Origin: CAIOZW01 sp049318845
GTDB lineage: Bacteria; Acidobacteriota; Blastocatellia; RBC074
Direction: 5' to 3'
Assembly: GCA_049318845.1 (NCBI GenBank)
Contig: JBMOFH010000208.1
Coordinates: forward strand, 1 to 7,076
DNA length: 7,076 bases
The notes under the pieces are model-generated. The model was not told where the DNA came from. It saw only the letters and a list, made by a program, of their open reading frames with translations, and searched no databases. Below are positions 4,913 through 7,076 of the stretch, piece after piece; positions within the stretch are counted from its first letter, which is position 1, and every line of letters begins with the position of its first letter. Both the position numbers and the translations under genes were made by a program.

Positions 4913-6619
4913 TCAGCGACCGAGACTGGCTTCGCGTTTCGCCTTGAACTCGGTTCCTGGTTTCCATTCCGGCCATTTCTCGCCCTGGGCGACCTGCCAG
5001 CCAACCATCAGCAGCAGTTGCAGGTCCTCGACTGCACCGGAGAGATCCCAGTTGAGGCGTACCTCATCGGTAACTCCGTGATAGTCCTTTTCTGTATACT
5101 CGTCCCGCGTCTGTTTGGCATAGTCGGAGGGTTTGCCGATATATTCGACACCGGCATCGGTATTGAGTGCAGGGACACCCTGTTTGGCGAACTCAAAGTG
5201 GTCGGAGCGGTAAAAGTAGCCCTTTTCAGGTTCGGCGTCGGGTTTGAGAGTCCGGCCCTGGCCCTTTGCCGCTGTGGCGAGGATGTCGTCGAGGGTCGAG
5301 TTACCGAAGCCGATGACGGTGAGGTCGCTTGTTCGGCCCCACTGGTTGATGCCATCCTTGTTGATATTGGCGAGCGTCTTCGTCAGCGGGTAGAGGGGAT
5401 GTTCGGCATAGTATTTGGCACCAAGCAGCCCCTTCTCTTCAGCGGTTACCGCGAGGAAAAGGATGCTCCGTTTCGGAGCTGGTGAGAGTTTGGCGAAGAC
5501 GCGTGCCCATTCAAGCAGGCAGGCGGTGCCGGAGGCGTTATCGATCGCACCGTTGAAGATCTGATCGCCGCGCAGCTTCGGATCGCGCCCCATATGGTCC
5601 CAGTGAGCGGTGTAGACGACATACTCATCCCGGAGCGTTGGATCGGACCCTTCGAGTTTCGCGACGACGTTCTGTGATTCGATACGACGGATCGTCGATT
5701 TGACGGAGAGGTTGGCGCGGGCATCGAGCGTAACCGGCTTGAAGTCACGGCTCAGGGCGGACTTCTTCAGTGCGGCCAGATCCTGACCGCCAGCGGCAAA
5801 GAGTTCCTGCGCCTTATCGAAGGCAAGCCAGCCCTCGACGGCGACGCGCCCATTCTCTGAACCAGAGAGGCCGAAGTTCTCCTGGCGCCAACTGGCGAGG
5901 GCCTTGAGCGGATAGCCGGCTGTCGCCGTCTCGTGGATGATGATTGCCGCGGCGGCACCCTTCTCGGAGGCGATCTCGTACTTGTAGGTCCAGCGGCCAT
6001 AGTAGGTCATCGCTTTCCCCTTGAAGATCGATTCATCGAGTTTTGCCGGATCCTTTGGATCTGGTATCTGCGGATCATTGACGAGCATGACGACAGTTTT
6101 GCCGCGCACGTCAACATTTTTGAAGTCGTCCCAGCCATACTCCGGAGCGACGACACCGTAACCAACGAAGACAATCTCGGAGTTGCGGACGTTGACATCC
6201 TGCTGGTACCGTGAGGAGCGTGCGAGGTACTCTTCTGCGGTCGGCTCGATCTTCTTGCTGCCGGCGGTGAAGCTGAGGCTGGGCGTTGGGGTGAAGCCGA
6301 TTAGTGGAACATTCTGGACATAGGTGCCATCGGGATTTCCCGGCTGCAACCCATATGCCCTGAACTTGTCGGTCAGGTATTTGACGGTCAGATCCTCGCC
6401 GGGGGTGCCGGGAGCGCGTCCCTCATATTCGTCAGAGGCGAGGACGCGGATGTGTTCGAGCAGGCTCTCGGCGTTGAAAGAGGCAAGCGCCGTCTTCAAC
6501 TCGCTCGGAGCACCGGCATTGAGTGGGCGGCCATCTGTTGGCGAGGCCGATTTCTGACAGGCGTTGAGCAGGAGCGTCGCCAGGATCAGGAGTAGTAACT
6601 GTATTGCAGATCTTTTCAT
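4913..6619 (-). CDS. M28-family metallopeptidase, lipoprotein with PA insert
   Basis: A 568-residue exported zinc peptidase, expected to release N-terminal amino acids or cleave small peptides outside the cytoplasmic membrane. Residues 1-21 are a lipoprotein signal: MKRS, a hydrophobic run LLLLILATLL and lipobox LLNAC with Cys21 to be lipidated. A protease-associated (PA) domain spans about 145-285 (IVFVGYGVVAPEYGWDDF, EKGAAAAIIIHE). The catalytic domain shows all M28 metal and catalytic positions: His339 (TAHWDHMG), Asp360 (AIDNASG), the Glu394-Glu395 pair (TAEEKGLLGA), Asp422 (INKDGIN) and His474 (YRSDHFEF). The ATG at 6617-6619 was chosen because the signal peptide starts there and GAGGAA lies just upstream; a start 21 codons earlier (6682) would put charged residues before the signal. 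It is convergent with the ATPase and divergent from the glycosidase-like gene. The peptidase call is firm, its substrate unknown. Confidence 0.95.
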   Translation of the reverse strand: MKRSAIQLLLLILATLLLNACQKSASPTDGRPLNAGAPSELKTALASFNAESLLEHIRVLASDEYEGRAPGTPGEDLTVKYLTDKFRAYGLQPGNPDGTYVQNVPLIGFTPTPSLSFTAGSKKIEPTAEEYLARSSRYQQDVNVRNSEIVFVGYGVVAPEYGWDDFKNVDVRGKTVVMLVNDPQIPDPKDPAKLDESIFKGKAMTYYGRWTYKYEIASEKGAAAAIIIHETATAGYPLKALASWRQENFGLSGSENGRVAVEGWLAFDKAQELFAAGGQDLAALKKSALSRDFKPVTLDARANLSVKSTIRRIESQNVVAKLEGSDPTLRDEYVVYTAHWDHMGRDPKLRGDQIFNGAIDNASGTACLLEWARVFAKLSPAPKRSILFLAVTAEEKGLLGAKYYAEHPLYPLTKTLANINKDGINQWGRTSDLTVIGFGNSTLDDILATAAKGQGRTLKPDAEPEKGYFYRSDHFEFAKQGVPALNTDAGVEYIGKPSDYAKQTRDEYTEKDYHGVTDEVRLNWDLSGAVEDLQLLLMVGWQVAQGEKWPEWKPGTEFKAKREASLGR

Positions 6620-6622
6620 CTC

Positions 6623-6628
6623 TTCCTC
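6623..6628 (-). promoter_or_regulatory. Ribosome binding site that sets the M28 peptidase start
   Basis: On the minus strand GAGGAA, followed by GAG, precedes the ATG at 6617-6619, with 5 nt between GAGG and the start codon. No comparable site precedes the longer candidate start at 6682. Confidence 0.75.
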
Positions 6629-6707
6629 ACGGTTTCGGTTTAATCTGGAGTAGCCTGAACGTCTCGTATTTTGACCGATCATTGGCTGAAATTGAAATCG
6701 ATTGCGT

Positions 6708-6713
6708 GGAGGA
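6708..6713 (+). promoter_or_regulatory. Ribosome binding site of the glycosidase-like gene
   Basis: GGAGGA ends 7 nt before the ATG at 6721 and only 1 nt before an in-frame ATG at 6715. The spacing therefore favours 6721 as the start. No convincing promoter could be picked out in the 101-bp divergent intergenic region (6620-6720). Confidence 0.7.
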
Positions 6714-6720
6714 AATGTTC

Positions 6721-7076
6721 ATGGAGCTGGGAATAAACTATCCGTGGATAGATTATGGCTGGGACTTTGGCGATCCGCCCGAAGAGTGGGTCTCGGCGTC
6801 GAGCCGTGCGGAGTGGCGCGTCGAGAAGCGTCAGCGAATCGACAACGACCTGCGAAGACTGGCGACGCTTGGGATCGACGCGATCCGCTGGTTCATCCTT
6901 GGTGACGGAACTAATTACGGAATGGGGGCAGAGGCACCGCAATTCAGCAACGGACTCTGGCAGTTCGACCCCTTGCCGATGAATCACCCTTTCTACTCGC
7001 AACTGCGCGAGGATTTCCGGTTTGTACTGGAGACCTGTCGGACGCATCGCCTGAAGCTGTTGCCAAGCCTGATCGA
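6721..7076 (+). CDS. N-terminal part of a TIM-barrel glycoside-hydrolase-like protein, cut by the window edge
   Basis: The reading frame is open from the ATG at 6721 to the end of the window, giving 118 residues and no stop. It begins MELGINYPWIDYGWDFG, continues with IDNDLRRLATLGIDAIRWFILGDG and LETCRTHRLKLLPSLI. The order of an N-terminal strand with NYPW, a helix, a strand ending in RWF, then a helix and the strand LLPSLI is that of the first repeats of a (beta/alpha)8 barrel as in clan-A glycosidases (cellulase or GH5/GH39-like). There is no signal peptide, so a cytoplasmic location is possible. The catalytic acids would lie beyond the window, so activity and substrate cannot be judged. 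It is divergent from the M28 peptidase gene. Confidence 0.75.
   Translation, partial: MELGINYPWIDYGWDFGDPPEEWVSASSRAEWRVEKRQRIDNDLRRLATLGIDAIRWFILGDGTNYGMGAEAPQFSNGLWQFDPLPMNHPFYSQLREDFRFVLETCRTHRLKLLPSLI

Noticed and set aside
6620..6682. Longer start for the M28 peptidase, adding 21 residues
   Set aside because: It would place a charged, Arg-rich stretch before a clear lipoprotein signal peptide, and it lacks a ribosome site. The ATG at 6617-6619 has a good one.

Overview
The window looks like chromosomal DNA from a GC-rich, free-living bacterium. The mix of a TIR-NACHT-FGE protein, a lipoprotein M28 peptidase and a glycosidase-like TIM-barrel protein suggests Acidobacteriota (Blastocatellia-like). 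That placement is an impression from gene content and protein style, not a computed result. There are five protein genes and no RNA genes, CRISPR arrays, transposases or integrases.

Left part (1-3610): a putative conflict or innate-immunity module. A 966-residue minus-strand protein carries an N-terminal TIR domain (candidate NADase effector), a central NACHT signalling NTPase with a helical region, and a C-terminal formylglycine-generating-enzyme (FGE)-like, C-type-lectin-fold domain (candidate sensor). The FGE-like domain lacks the catalytic cysteines. Its last variable segment looks like the variable region (VR) of a diversity-generating retroelement (DGR): 22 of 24 codons between the GGSW and GFRVV anchors end in a pyrimidine, and Tyr, Asp, Leu and Gly sit at the expected variable positions. 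The reverse transcriptase and template repeat, if they exist, would lie outside the window. Past the stop codon is a run of short inverted repeats ending in an intrinsic terminator. A divergent gene encodes a 158-residue soluble, helical protein of unknown function. The two genes share a 116-bp intergenic region with an imperfect stem-loop and a candidate promoter.

Middle (3644-4832): a single AAA+ ATPase of the DUF4143 type (Walker A and B, C-terminal PD-(D/E)XK-like motif). Its start lies 8 nt downstream of a good -10 element, so the mRNA may be leaderless. A perfect 18-bp palindrome covers the -35 element and probably acts as an operator.

Right part (4838-7076): apparently ordinary accessory or housekeeping genes. 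A lipoprotein M28-family metallopeptidase with a PA insert is on the minus strand, convergent with the ATPase across two strong hairpins. Divergent from it is the 5' end of a gene for a TIM-barrel glycoside-hydrolase-like protein, cut by the window edge.

The most interesting signal is the combination of TIR-NACHT with a possibly hypervariable FGE/C-type-lectin sensor and a divergent small partner gene. This would fit a bacterial immune receptor whose ligand-binding face may be diversified.
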